A DNA stretch of 64,000 nt, taken from positions 1 through 64,000 of the forward strand of contig DAINAU010000001.1 in the NCBI GenBank assembly GCA_036733285.1, written 5' to 3'. Below the pieces are notes generated by a model that ran no database searches, was not told where the DNA came from, and saw nothing but the letters and a program-made list of their open reading frames with translations. Positions 14,538-25,305 of the stretch are shown piece by piece. The position numbers were made by a program, and so were the translations under genes. Numbering within the stretch: position 1 is the first letter of the stretch; the number at the start of each line of letters is the position of its first letter. This stretch comes from JAGOBX01 sp036733285. GTDB lineage: Bacteria > JAGOBX01.

Positions 14538-17074
14538 CTCAACTCATTAATTTTTTTTATTATCAAATCATGATTTTCAAAGGGTTTTTTAAAAAAAGCT
14601 TTAACTCCGTTTTCAAGAAGTTTTACCACTTCGTCGTCTGAAAGAAAAGCGGACATACAAATAAATTTTATCCAGGGAAACCGTTCTTTAATGCTTTTTA
14701 TTAATTCAAAACCGTTCATAGACGGCATAAGTATATCGGTCATAACAATATCGGTATTAATATTTTTTTCAATGATTTCTGCGGCTTTTAGAGGATTTTT
14801 AATTATTATATTATCAATGCTGTTTTTATTTAACAGCGCTTTTAAATAATTTAATATTTCTTCTTCGTCGTCCACGACAAGTAAAACCGGTTTTATTTTT
14901 TCAAAATATTTATTTGAATTAACAGGCAAATCTATAATGAACAATGCGCCCTGATTTTCTTCGGATAAGACTTTAATATCCCCGTTATGTTCTTTTACTA
15001 TCTTATAACTTATAGACAAGCCTAAACCGGTTCCGCCCGTATTGTTTTTTGTAGAAAAAAAAGGTTCGAACAATTTCGATAAATTTTCTTTCTTTACCCC
15101 TATTCCGTTGTCTTTAATAGAAATCCTGATTGTTTGATTATTTATAAGTTCAATCGCAGTCTGAATTAGCCCATTATGAATATTATCAACCGCGTCAGCG
15201 GCATTCTGCAGCAGGTTTATTATAACCTGCTCCATTTTTACCTGATTGCCGTTTATACGAGGAAGATTTTCTTCTATATTCGCTTCTACTTTATTTACTT
15301 TTCTACGAACCATCGCTCCAACTATCGTCCACGCTTTTTCATAACATTCCTTTATTGAAAAATCTCGATTATTTTCTGATTCGTCGTTATGAGAAAATTC
15401 TTTTAACGTATTGACGATACCGCATATCCTATCGCTTCCGCTTTTTATATGTTCGAGCGACCTGTCTATATTCCCTATATATTTTTTTATATCATTACCG
15501 CTTATTTTTTCTTCAGAATAATTTTCAGACTTTGAATCCTGTAAAAGCTTTTTCAATTTATTCCAGCATTCCCATATAATCGGAATATTCAAAGATATAA
15601 ATGTGTTTGGATTGTTTATTTCGTGAGCTACTCCGGCTACCATTGTTCCCATAGAAGCGAGTTTTGAAGATTGGGCAATCTGTATAGAATTTTGTTTCAG
15701 TTGTTCGGTTTTGAAAAAATTCGAAAGAGCTTTTGAAATTATATCCGAAGCTATTTTTATAGACGAAACCTCGTATTCCTGCCAAAAATGTTTTTTTCGC
15801 ATATCGGACAAAGTAAAAAAACCGAATACCTTATCGTCAATATTTACAGGAGCAGAAATACAAGAAAAGATTTTCCTGTTTTTAAAAAACATAAGCGTAT
15901 TTTGAGAAACTGTCGATAAGGATTCCACATCATTAATAATTGCCAATTGGTTTTTTAAAAGTTTAGTCATCAGAACGTCAATTTCGCCCGAACTAAATTT
16001 TAAATATTCCGGCATCAATTTGAATTCATTGTTTTCCATGCCTTCATAAATCAAAAAACATTCGGAATAATCAGGGCTAAATCTATAAATCGAAGTTCTG
16101 GAAACTCCTGAAAAATCATTCAATAATTTCAAACTTTCGGTTATATCCTTTTCAAAATTGCCGGTATTTATAAATCGTTCTGAAATAGATAAGAACAATT
16201 TATGAGCTTCAAAATTTTTTTCCATAATAACTTTGCCGACGTCTTCGGTTATATCTGTTATTATTCCCGTAAAATATAGGGTTTCGTCGTTTCTAATATT
16301 TTTTACAATTCTACAATTTACCCATAGGCATTTTCCGTCTCTTTTGAAAATTCTAAAATCGGCATTAAACGGTTTGTCTTTTTTCAAAAATCTCAAATAT
16401 ATTTTTTTTATTGTTTTTCTATCGTCGGGATAAATATATTTTATAACGTCAATATTTTTCATTTCAAAAATATTTTCCGGAGAATACCCTAAAATTTTTG
16501 ACGCGTAATCGCTTATAAATATTATTTTGCCCGAAACATCCATTTCAAAAACAAGATTCGGAATATTTTTTATCAAAGTCTGAAACTGTTCTTTTGAATT
16601 TATAAAATCGCTTTCAATTTTATTTGTTTTATTTTGCAATTTGACATATTCAAGACAAACTGAAATTTTCGAAAGTATTTGTTCTGGAAAAAAAGGTTTT
16701 AAGATATAATCAAACGCTCCTAAACACAATCCTTTTGCAATAAATTCCGGTTCTTTTTTTGAAGTCAAGAAAAAAACCGGAATTTTTTTCGTTAAAACAT
16801 TTTCTTTAATAAATCTGCAGGTTTCAAAACCGTCTACTTTTTTCATTATTATATCGAGGATAATTAAATCCGGAAGCTCGGATAACGCGAGTTTTATGCC
16901 CTCGTTTCCATTTGAAGCGGAAATAACCGAATAAGAAGCTTCGGTCAATATTTTTGTCAATACCTTCTGGATAGTCGGCGAATCGTCGATTAATAAAATT
17001 AAAGGTTTTTTCCGATGCGATTCCCGAACTAAATTAATTTGTTCGGAAATATATTCATTCACAAAATTAAGCAT
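14534..17074 (-). CDS. hybrid sensor kinase (REC-PAS-GAF-kinase-REC)
   Basis: The 846-residue soluble protein has, in order: a receiver (about 23-140, LIILDIIMKKVDG), a PAS domain (about 150-275), a GAF domain (about 295-455), a histidine kinase with H-box VAGVAHEINNPN near residue 480 and an ATP-binding domain with TGGTGLGLSISYKIV (about 590-705), and a C-terminal receiver (about 725-846, IVMTDILMPSMNG). Two receivers imply a multi-step phosphorelay. No membrane segment is present, so the signal is cytoplasmic. The gene is coupled by ATGA overlap to the NtrC-type regulator. A perfect 13-base hairpin spans its start codon. Confidence 0.92.
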   Translation of the reverse strand: MLNFVNEYISEQINLVRESHRKKPLILLIDDSPTIQKVLTKILTEASYSVISASNGNEGIKLALSELPDLIILDIIMKKVDGFETCRFIKENVLTKKIPVFFLTSKKEPEFIAKGLCLGAFDYILKPFFPEQILSKISVCLEYVKLQNKTNKIESDFINSKEQFQTLIKNIPNLVFEMDVSGKIIFISDYASKILGYSPENIFEMKNIDVIKYIYPDDRKTIKKIYLRFLKKDKPFNADFRIFKRDGKCLWVNCRIVKNIRNDETLYFTGIITDITEDVGKVIMEKNFEAHKLFLSISERFINTGNFEKDITESLKLLNDFSGVSRTSIYRFSPDYSECFLIYEGMENNEFKLMPEYLKFSSGEIDVLMTKLLKNQLAIINDVESLSTVSQNTLMFFKNRKIFSCISAPVNIDDKVFGFFTLSDMRKKHFWQEYEVSSIKIASDIISKALSNFFKTEQLKQNSIQIAQSSKLASMGTMVAGVAHEINNPNTFISLNIPIIWECWNKLKKLLQDSKSENYSEEKISGNDIKKYIGNIDRSLEHIKSGSDRICGIVNTLKEFSHNDESENNRDFSIKECYEKAWTIVGAMVRRKVNKVEANIEENLPRINGNQVKMEQVIINLLQNAADAVDNIHNGLIQTAIELINNQTIRISIKDNGIGVKKENLSKLFEPFFSTKNNTGGTGLGLSISYKIVKEHNGDIKVLSEENQGALFIIDLPVNSNKYFEKIKPVLLVVDDEEEILNYLKALLNKNSIDNIIIKNPLKAAEIIEKNINTDIVMTDILMPSMNGFELIKSIKERFPWIKFICMSAFLSDDEVVKLLENGVKAFFKKPFENHDLIIKKINELR

Positions 17075-17102
17075 ATTGCATTTTACTTTTAAAATGCAAT
17101 AT
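17073..17102 (-). promoter_or_regulatory. perfect hairpin spanning the hybrid kinase start codon
   Basis: Arms ATATTGCATTTTA (17073-17085) and TAAAATGCAATAT (17090-17102) are perfect 13-base complements with a 4-base loop. On the minus strand the hairpin covers the whole 5' leader of the kinase gene, including two bases of the ATG, and it starts 18 bases after the stop of the macroglobulin gene. It could end the upstream transcript or hide the kinase start from ribosomes. No U-tract follows. Confidence 0.6.
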
Positions 17103-17119
17103 TTTCAATATTTTTTTAT

Positions 17120-20100
17120 TTAATACGCGCTTTGAGCTTGAACTCCGCGTTGAATATTCTGCAACAAATTATTAAACGATTCGGAATTTTTTAATATAAT
17201 TTTTTGGTTTTGAATCTCAAGATTTTCATCGTATTTTGGCGCTGATTTTCCGCTAAAACCTTTTTGAGGCGTTTGAGCCGCATTAACTGAAAAATCTTGG
17301 AGCGCTCTTTTTCCTTTGTAAAAGGCATAATTGTTATTTTCGTCTTTACAGATTACGGTAGTTATCCCTTGAATTCCATCAGCCGTAAATATTCCTCTTA
17401 AATCAGTTTTGCCGGATACAAACTCAGAATTTTTAGAACCGATTACTTTGACATATACATTATTTTTATACTCTTTAGTCAAATTGTCTGTTATATTTAC
17501 TCTGACGCGTCCCGCAAATTCTTCATCGACTGATAAATTAAATTTTGAAATTAATATCAAACCGCTTGCAAACAAATCTCCGCTTCTGCAAATCATAAGA
17601 TAAGCTCCGTCCTTTTTTATATCAAGACCAACCGAAATTTCCGAATCGTCATAATCGGATTTTTCAAATTTAATCGTATTTTCGAGCGTAGGAGTGATGC
17701 CGGATAAATTTATGTTTGCAATTCTATCAAGATTTTTTTCTATCAAAACAAGTTTCATTAAATCGACTTTATAAACAAGATAATCTATGCTGTCGACGCT
17801 TTTGAATTTTAGTTTTACAATCGGAGTTTCAGACGATTTAAAAATATTTATTTCGTCGAATGAAATATTTTTTTTCTTAAAATGATCGATAGACTCCGCC
17901 GCGTCAGGATAAATATCCTTAATCTTTTCATAATATTCAATCGCTTTTTCCGTATTGCGGTTCGTATGATAAATTTGTCCGATTATATAAGAAGCGAGAT
18001 TTTTATTTTTACTTTCGCCCGCAGCAACGGATTCGGCTTCTTTTAACGCTTCGTTTAATTTCTGCATAGAAAAATATCCGAGCGATTTCAGATAAACAAA
18101 ATCTGACGCCAAATCAATGTCGTCTTCGTAGAGCTTTGCAAAAGCGTCTGCAAGCTGAACGCACATCTCATAATTATTCATAGACCTGTAAGCGTTTGTC
18201 AATGAAAACGCGGCGTCTTTAGCGCAAGGATTTTCAGCGTTTAACGCAAGATATTTCACGGATAAATCCACTGATTTAGCCAATACGTCCGGTTTATACA
18301 ATTCGCTTTTCTTAATACTTTTAATTTCATGAAATTTCAGCAAATCAGCGTTATAAAATAAATTATGAGCGTTTTCCGATTGCGCGTAAAGAGCTTGACC
18401 GACGCCTAATAACGCCGAAGTTACCGAAGATAATGCCGGATATTCCGATATTACCTTTTCAGTAAAAAAAACCGAAGCGAGAAATTCATTTTCATTCTGC
18501 AAAACGCCGGCAGTCTGAACGTCTCTATAAAAACTCGATTCGATAATCGCTCTGCTCGTCAAATACGAACGCTCATATTCTTTTATATCGTAATACGCTC
18601 TTGCAACAATAAGTATTTTATCAAACGGTATAAATAAATCAGGTTCTTTCTCCTTGATAATTTCAAAACATTCGACTACTTTTTCCGCGTTATAAAACTT
18701 TTTATCCGAATACATCCATAACAGCATTTTCGAAAGACTGGGCTGAAACGAATTTTTTGATTCTTTGAAAACTTTGCTTAAATTAACAATCGCGGAATCA
18801 TAAAATCCGTCTTCGTAATACGCTGCGCCAAAATAATAATGTTCGTTTAAAGACATTTTATATTCCACTGAAGATTTTTCGTTTTTAGCGAGTAAAATAC
18901 CAAACGCTTGTTTGCCAATATTGTATTGAGAAACATTATCCGCGTTTCGTATAACACTCGGCAAAACTCTGTATGAACCCGGATTATAATTAATCATTGA
19001 ATATCTTATGTCATTAATTTTTTGATTTGATTTATAAAAAAACGTAATTTTCGGACCTTCGATTTTATAAAATGAAAAATTACCCGTTATAGTTTTTTCA
19101 AGTATTTTAGCGCCAGCCGGAATGAATTCTTCTATTATTGTAGAAGGGTATCTGTATTCATTATCGATATCAATATAAACATCGCAATAATCTCCGAATT
19201 CAATTTCGTTGGTTATAAAAGAGCTTTGAGTTAATATTTTCCCTTTATATTTCAAAGGAGAATGATAATAATTTTTAGAGCCAATAGAAAGCGCATCCGA
19301 TTGATCCGAATTTATAAAATTATTTGAGAACCCTTCGAGAATAGCCGAATACGTGAATTCGCCTATGCCGTTAAAATCAAAATAAATCTTATTTTCTCCT
19401 TGTTTTAAAAATGATTGAGGACAATCAATATAAACGCAGTCTTCAATTTGTTTTGAATTAACAGTTTTTATTTTCTTATCGTTCGCATAAATATCAATGT
19501 AATAATTATTTTTTATATTAGCGAAATTGCCGAAATATTCGGACAAAGCAGCCGCAACAGGTCCGACTGCTTTAGAAGGATAGTATCTCGAATAATATTT
19601 TCTGTTAAGCAAAAATTCCGCAGCTTTGCTTATATTCGGATTATCCGGAAGTATCTTTTGCAAAGCAAGCATTGAAAGAGCCGTTATTTCAACTTCGCTT
19701 GAAAACCAATTGTAAAGATAACCCTTGTGTTTCCAATAAGTCTCGTTTCCTTTAATTGCGGCTTTTTCAGCAAGTAAAAGAGCTATATCTTTAGCGTAAT
19801 CGAATCGTTGAAGATTATGAAACGTAAGTGCCGCAAAAGCAAGCGCGGCAGGAGGAAGTTCTGAACGATCGCGGTAAAGACGGTTCGCATAACTGTAATC
19901 TGCGTCGCCGGAACAAGAAAGCGCAAACAGCAAAACCGATTTTATCAAATGATTTTCCGGACTCGAGCGCCTGAAAGCTTGCTCAATATAAATTTTCGCT
20001 TTCGGCAATATTTGCCTGTCAATTTCTATGCCCGCGTTTTTAGCTGAAATCAAAGCCCAATACATAACCGCGATATTTATTTCTCCGCCTTCCCAGCTTC

Positions 20101-23100
20101 CGTCGTTTCTTTGAACTGAAGACGCTTGAGAAATAAGCCGTTTTGTATTTTCAAGAATCTCGTTTTTTTGTGTTTCATTTCCCCTGCTTTTCAAATATTT
20201 TAAAACCGAAGCCGATGCGAGAATTTGGGATTCAACGCTGTAAAAATCAGGAATATTAACATATCTGCCTCTTAAATAAACCGGAAGATTTTCCTGTAAA
20301 ACAAGCGAAATCAAATCATTGTTTATTCCGCTATTGATTTTAATCGACATCCATTGAGAATTATATTTTATTGAATTATTAAGTTTTAAAAACAAAGTTT
20401 TTTTGTCGGATGATTTTCCGCTTTTTACTTCGTAATAATTCATTCCCCATGGTCTTACGACAATATCTTTAATTAATTTATCAAAAAGTTTTGAATTTTC
20501 CATCTCGGCGGAAATTTCCATAGAAACGTAAGACGCGCAAGGAACTAAAAATTCTTCAAAACAGTATTCGGCAGATTGACGGCTCTCTACTTTTAGCGAA
20601 GCCGTAAAAGTTTTTCCGTCAAAATTTTCCGTTTTAAAAGAAACTGACATTTTTACGATTCCCGCCGTATCTGTCAAATTATGAATTTTCACAAACGGTC
20701 TTGTTTTATCGCCTTCGTATAAAACGTCCGGAATCCTGCATTCAATAAAAAAATTTTTTTGAACGGAAATATTTTTATTTGCCTGTCCCGCAAGCGTTTC
20801 TTTTGAAATTCCTTTTGCCGTAAATCTGTATTCCGAAAGATTTTCAGGCATTTTAATTTCAACCGTTGTTTCGCCTGTCCCGTCAATTTTTATTTTCGCA
20901 ATCCACGCAGACGCGGAATCCAATTCTTTTCGCGAAACATATAATTCTACGTTCTCGTCGGAATCTTCGGCTTCGAATACTGTTCCGCTAATGGTTAAAG
21001 TTTTTTGTTGTTTGCTAAGTTTATAATTTTCTTCTTTTGTTTCGCTAAAATCCATAGATTGCGGAGCGCTTAAATTGTCAACGGCTCCATAAGAAAAATC
21101 AGAATATGAATTTAAATTTTTTTTTGCTTTTCCGCTTCTCCGCAATTCGCCAGCCATTGCCGGTTTTGCCGAAAAACTATCTTTATATTTATCGCTTATA
21201 CCTCCGGCTATTTGTTCTCTTCTTTCGCGTTCGGATTCTTCGATTATATCTTTGACTGTTTTCTTTGTTATTCCGGAATAACTAAACGATATGCTCGATG
21301 ACAATCTTAACCCGCTTACACGTTCGGCGTCTTTTGAAAAATAATCGGATATATTCATACTGTTGTCTTCAAACAAAGCAAATAACGCCTCATTAACGAG
21401 CGCTAACGAAAACTCAGCGGACGCAGGCTTATCAAGATGATTTAAAGATTTGATTTTAATTTTCGCGGTTTCTCCGGGAAAATATTTTTCTTTGTCAGGC
21501 AGTATCGAAACTTTTAATTCTCTATCGACTTTAAAAGATAAATTTGAACTGTATAATTTTGCCTTATTCATTGTTAGCGCCGATATTGTGAAATTCGGAA
21601 AAAATTCATTTTTAACGTTAAAATCTATCGTATATGAATTCAATTTCTGTCTTGGTTCTATTAAAATATAATCGATTATTTCTTCTCCTTCAAACGTTAA
21701 TAAAACTTGAGATTTTTTTATTCCGCTAATCAATTCTATCTTATGGTTTTCTCCCTCTTTTAATTCCTTCAAATTCGACGCAAGCCTGAAATTATTGTAA
21801 TCGGCGTCTTCCGAAACGTTTAATTTAATTTCATTAGAAATATTATTTCCAAAAATATCAACTCCTGAAATTCTAATTATATATTTTCCCGCCTCCGAAA
21901 TGATGAGATTTTCAGAAGCCCCGCCTTTTTCCGAAGTTATGACCGGTCTTGTCTCAACGGTAATTTCAGTATATGCGTTTTTATTGTAATCTTTAAACCA
22001 TTCGACTCTTGAAATTACAGGTTCGATTTTTGTCGTCTGAGTTTTTATTATCGACATTATAATTTTTTTAGAAACCGGCTTTTGATTAGCTCCGTTTGTT
22101 TTTATAAAAACTCCTGCGTTTTCTCCGGTAAAAATCGAATCCGAACTTATGGAAACATCTATTGAAAATTCGTCCACCGCAAGAAATACGGAATTGGAAA
22201 ATCTGAAATTGTCTTCAGGCAGAAATACTGAAAAACCAAGCGCCTGTTCGGAAGTCTGCGAAACTGTATTGAATTCAAAATTAAATTTACCCGAAGAATC
22301 CGTTCTGCCTTCAAGCTCTCGCCCGTCCGGCAAAGTATAATAAATTAATTTATCCTGAACCGGAGAGCCGTAATAATAAAGGACTGACGCCTCCGCCTTG
22401 ACAGTTTCGCCTCTGTAATAAACCTCTTTATCAAAAACTATCGAACCCTTGATTTTTTCAAGTTTAAAATCAGATACTTTAAAATTAAAAGAATCCAATG
22501 TTTTGTTTTTTTCAGTTAAAACTATTATATTATAATCCCCTGTTTCGGCGTTCTCAGGTATGTCAAATTTCGTTGAGACGGTTCCGTAATCGCTGATTAT
22601 TACTGTATCCTGTTTCATAAGTCTGTTTGACGGATTATAAATATTCATTAAATAGACTGTAGCTTCCGGAACCGTATAAACGCCGTCTTTCACATCTCGT
22701 ATCACCGCTTTAATATTTGCGGTTTCTCCTTGTTTATACGCCGGTTTATCCGTATATATATAAGTTTTCTGAGTTAATCCGGAACTTACTTGAAGTCCGG
22801 TTAACATAAGATTATCCGAAGCCGCTGAATTATTATGAATAGCGAAAAAATTTATGTTATCAGAACTTTTCAGATTATCATGTTTTATAACGGCTATACC
22901 GTCTTTATTAGTTTTTCCCTCCGCAAAAATCGATGTTCCGTCGCTTATAATAACTTCTGCGTCCGGCTGCGGTTTTCCAGTCAGCATATTCTGAATATAT
23001 ACAAACGCTTGTTTTCTTGAAGCTTTTAAAATACCCTCTATGTCGCTCCTTATCACAAGAGTAGCGGCTTCATAATCGTCTTCCGAAACCGTTACCGCGT

Positions 23101-25036
23101 AAACGCCTGCGTTTTCCATTGAAATATTGATTTTCATATCGTATAGTTTAAACTTTTTGTAATCGTCTAAATTATAAACAAAAAAAGTATCCGGTTCGAT
23201 TAATTGCAAATCAAGGGATTCGATGCCCTGAATGGATTTATATTTTTTGAAATACGCCGATAAATCAAGTTTATACAATTTGACCGTGAATTTTTCAATA
23301 TTCCTGATTTTCAACGAAATATAAGGGTTTTCATTTGTTCTGAAAGTTCTATCTGTTTTTAGCGTCAATGATTTTTCAGTTAATTCATTTAATTTATTAA
23401 AAGCCGCCGGATTATTTCTGATTTTTTTCAATTCATCAACGGCGTCAGCGTATCGTTCGAGATTATTTTCAAGTATTTCTGTAATCCGCAACCCCGCTTT
23501 GTTAGCTTGAGGAGACGCCGGATATTTTGAAATAAGTTGATTAAACAAATCAATGGATTTTTCAAAACGCTTGTAAGCTGAATTCTTATTATTTTTTTCA
23601 AGTTCTAATTCGCCTTTTCTGAATTCCATTTCAGCGAAAACAAACATAATTAGAGGAGCTCTGGCGTCAAGCGGATATTTTTTTAAAAACAATTTCCATT
23701 GTTCTTCAGCCGCTTCATAATTTCCGTTTTCAAGAAAATCCATTCCTATTTTAAAATCAATATCTATTTTTTTTGCCTGCGCCGCAGACCATTCCCGTCC
23801 GTTGGGAAATTGATTTATATATTGCTCAAAATAAATCGCGGCCGTATCGTAATTTTTTCTATTGAAATATAATTCGCCGGTTTGATATACCGCGCTTTGA
23901 TTCAATCTTTCGAATTCTTTCATAGGTTCTTCTGAAACCTTTATCCCTTCCGGCGCCGGATTGATTTTAAAATTAGAACGGTTGATGAATTTTTTTAATT
24001 CTTCAAGCGCGCTTTCGATTCTGTTCATTCCAATATAAGCCGAACAAATTTCATAATCAACTGAAACGGTTCTGTAATCGTCCGGACATTTTTCTAAAAA
24101 GGTTCTCGCCGACTTGATGAACAATTCAAACTCTCCGTCAGAATTATATTTCAAAAAATCATGTATTCTTGTCAAATTATAATACGCATCGTTTCTTATT
24201 AAAACTACAGTATCGTTTAAATAATTATTTTTCTCTACCAAACTTATTAAATTTTCAGTTAGTCTTTTTGATTCGGACAAATTATTGGATTCAAAATATT
24301 TTGAGGCGAGTCCAGACCTGCATTCAAGAACATATTTCCCCGCAAATTCTATTTTTTTTTCTACGCCTGATTTTTCAAAAGACCAATTAGAGTCAAACTC
24401 TTTCAGATAATTTTCAAATTCCTTTATCGCGAGATATTTATCGTTTGTCTTAGACGCGTAAATCGCAGACATAAACGCCGAATAATCCTTGTTTTTCAAT
24501 GGCAAATCAAATACAAGCGTTTTTTTCATTAAATTAAACGATTTGAAATAATATTCGTTTTTAAGATTCTTATTATCTGAAACCGCCGCTTTTTCCGCAA
24601 AAGTTTTCGCTAAAGAATAATATATCTCAAGTATTTTATTTTTACGCTCTTCGCTCAATAAATTTTTGGAAACCAAATCGAATAATTCCGCGGCGCTCTT
24701 ATAATTTTTTTGTTTTAAAAAAATATCGGTTTTCAGGTAAAGAGCTTTATTCGCCCATTCCTGATTTCCTGATTCCATTATTTTCTCAATCGTTTCAAGC
24801 GATTCGGAATATTTCTCAAGTTTGAATAGGCAAACAGATTTTAAATATTGCGGATAACTTCCGCTATATTTTTTTAAGTCAAGATTATTCAGAGCGTTCA
24901 GAGCCGCTTCATAATTTCTTTGCCCCATCGCCAATTCAATAGATAAAATTTCTTTATCGGGTTTTTCAATAAGCGAACTAAACGCAACGCTTCTAATCAA
25001 AATCAATGTTAAAATGACTATTATTGTTTGTTTCAT
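17120..25036 (-). CDS. giant exported TPR/alpha-2-macroglobulin-like protein lacking the thioester
   Basis: The 2638-residue protein has a signal peptide (1-19). Domains in order: TPR-like repeats (about 25-545), macroglobulin-type beta domains (about 565-1330, including YTDKPAYKQGE and VYYRGETV motifs), the alpha-2-macroglobulin domain (about 1380), a helical thioester-domain fold (about 1580-1830), a further beta region, a second TPR block (about 2065-2385) and a second first-MG-like domain (about 2395-2500). The thioester motif, normally GCxEQ, is replaced by FYSVES near residue 1598, so covalent trapping is not expected. Bacterial relatives guard the periplasm against proteases or build surface assemblies. 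There is no lipobox and no pbpC neighbour. GGAGG precedes the ATG. Its length is well above the usual 1500-1900 residues. Confidence 0.85.
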   Translation of the reverse strand: MKQTIIVILTLILIRSVAFSSLIEKPDKEILSIELAMGQRNYEAALNALNNLDLKKYSGSYPQYLKSVCLFKLEKYSESLETIEKIMESGNQEWANKALYLKTDIFLKQKNYKSAAELFDLVSKNLLSEERKNKILEIYYSLAKTFAEKAAVSDNKNLKNEYYFKSFNLMKKTLVFDLPLKNKDYSAFMSAIYASKTNDKYLAIKEFENYLKEFDSNWSFEKSGVEKKIEFAGKYVLECRSGLASKYFESNNLSESKRLTENLISLVEKNNYLNDTVVLIRNDAYYNLTRIHDFLKYNSDGEFELFIKSARTFLEKCPDDYRTVSVDYEICSAYIGMNRIESALEELKKFINRSNFKINPAPEGIKVSEEPMKEFERLNQSAVYQTGELYFNRKNYDTAAIYFEQYINQFPNGREWSAAQAKKIDIDFKIGMDFLENGNYEAAEEQWKLFLKKYPLDARAPLIMFVFAEMEFRKGELELEKNNKNSAYKRFEKSIDLFNQLISKYPASPQANKAGLRITEILENNLERYADAVDELKKIRNNPAAFNKLNELTEKSLTLKTDRTFRTNENPYISLKIRNIEKFTVKLYKLDLSAYFKKYKSIQGIESLDLQLIEPDTFFVYNLDDYKKFKLYDMKINISMENAGVYAVTVSEDDYEAATLVIRSDIEGILKASRKQAFVYIQNMLTGKPQPDAEVIISDGTSIFAEGKTNKDGIAVIKHDNLKSSDNINFFAIHNNSAASDNLMLTGLQVSSGLTQKTYIYTDKPAYKQGETANIKAVIRDVKDGVYTVPEATVYLMNIYNPSNRLMKQDTVIISDYGTVSTKFDIPENAETGDYNIIVLTEKNKTLDSFNFKVSDFKLEKIKGSIVFDKEVYYRGETVKAEASVLYYYGSPVQDKLIYYTLPDGRELEGRTDSSGKFNFEFNTVSQTSEQALGFSVFLPEDNFRFSNSVFLAVDEFSIDVSISSDSIFTGENAGVFIKTNGANQKPVSKKIIMSIIKTQTTKIEPVISRVEWFKDYNKNAYTEITVETRPVITSEKGGASENLIISEAGKYIIRISGVDIFGNNISNEIKLNVSEDADYNNFRLASNLKELKEGENHKIELISGIKKSQVLLTFEGEEIIDYILIEPRQKLNSYTIDFNVKNEFFPNFTISALTMNKAKLYSSNLSFKVDRELKVSILPDKEKYFPGETAKIKIKSLNHLDKPASAEFSLALVNEALFALFEDNSMNISDYFSKDAERVSGLRLSSSISFSYSGITKKTVKDIIEESERERREQIAGGISDKYKDSFSAKPAMAGELRRSGKAKKNLNSYSDFSYGAVDNLSAPQSMDFSETKEENYKLSKQQKTLTISGTVFEAEDSDENVELYVSRKELDSASAWIAKIKIDGTGETTVEIKMPENLSEYRFTAKGISKETLAGQANKNISVQKNFFIECRIPDVLYEGDKTRPFVKIHNLTDTAGIVKMSVSFKTENFDGKTFTASLKVESRQSAEYCFEEFLVPCASYVSMEISAEMENSKLFDKLIKDIVVRPWGMNYYEVKSGKSSDKKTLFLKLNNSIKYNSQWMSIKINSGINNDLISLVLQENLPVYLRGRYVNIPDFYSVESQILASASVLKYLKSRGNETQKNEILENTKRLISQASSVQRNDGSWEGGEINIAVMYWALISAKNAGIEIDRQILPKAKIYIEQAFRRSSPENHLIKSVLLFALSCSGDADYSYANRLYRDRSELPPAALAFAALTFHNLQRFDYAKDIALLLAEKAAIKGNETYWKHKGYLYNWFSSEVEITALSMLALQKILPDNPNISKAAEFLLNRKYYSRYYPSKAVGPVAAALSEYFGNFANIKNNYYIDIYANDKKIKTVNSKQIEDCVYIDCPQSFLKQGENKIYFDFNGIGEFTYSAILEGFSNNFINSDQSDALSIGSKNYYHSPLKYKGKILTQSSFITNEIEFGDYCDVYIDIDNEYRYPSTIIEEFIPAGAKILEKTITGNFSFYKIEGPKITFFYKSNQKINDIRYSMINYNPGSYRVLPSVIRNADNVSQYNIGKQAFGILLAKNEKSSVEYKMSLNEHYYFGAAYYEDGFYDSAIVNLSKVFKESKNSFQPSLSKMLLWMYSDKKFYNAEKVVECFEIIKEKEPDLFIPFDKILIVARAYYDIKEYERSYLTSRAIIESSFYRDVQTAGVLQNENEFLASVFFTEKVISEYPALSSVTSALLGVGQALYAQSENAHNLFYNADLLKFHEIKSIKKSELYKPDVLAKSVDLSVKYLALNAENPCAKDAAFSLTNAYRSMNNYEMCVQLADAFAKLYEDDIDLASDFVYLKSLGYFSMQKLNEALKEAESVAAGESKNKNLASYIIGQIYHTNRNTEKAIEYYEKIKDIYPDAAESIDHFKKKNISFDEINIFKSSETPIVKLKFKSVDSIDYLVYKVDLMKLVLIEKNLDRIANINLSGITPTLENTIKFEKSDYDDSEISVGLDIKKDGAYLMICRSGDLFASGLILISKFNLSVDEEFAGRVRVNITDNLTKEYKNNVYVKVIGSKNSEFVSGKTDLRGIFTADGIQGITTVICKDENNNYAFYKGKRALQDFSVNAAQTPQKGFSGKSAPKYDENLEIQNQKIILKNSESFNNLLQNIQRGVQAQSAY

Positions 25037-25305
25037 TCAAAACGCCTCCGGTTTTATTACTACATATTTGAGTTAGACGCAATTTCACAAAAAATGTTCG
25101 TATGTTTTTTCGGATGATATGTTATCTTTTATTCTCATATGCCCCGCCATAATATATAGTTTACCGATTATACGGTTGCATTTAAACCCAAATAACTTTT
25201 TATTAGGGTTTAAATATAACATCTTTAACAGATAGACTTATACTCGCGATACGCCGCGCTAAAGACGCGAGTTATAAAATCAAATTTCCGGCTGCGAGAC
25301 TTTCT
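25037..25305. other. intergenic region with two hairpins after the R-M operon
   Basis: Two inverted repeats lie here: ATTTAAACCC (25180-25189) with GGGTTTAAAT (25206-25215), and ACTCGCG (25242-25248) with CGCGAGT (25266-25272). Both follow the restriction gene stop on the minus strand and may end that operon. The remaining bases upstream of the macroglobulin gene must hold its promoter, but no convincing -35/-10 pair was picked out. Confidence 0.45.

Noticed and set aside
20228..20246. Thioester motif in the giant macroglobulin
   Set aside because: The aligned residues are FYSVES; neither the Cys nor the Gln is present.
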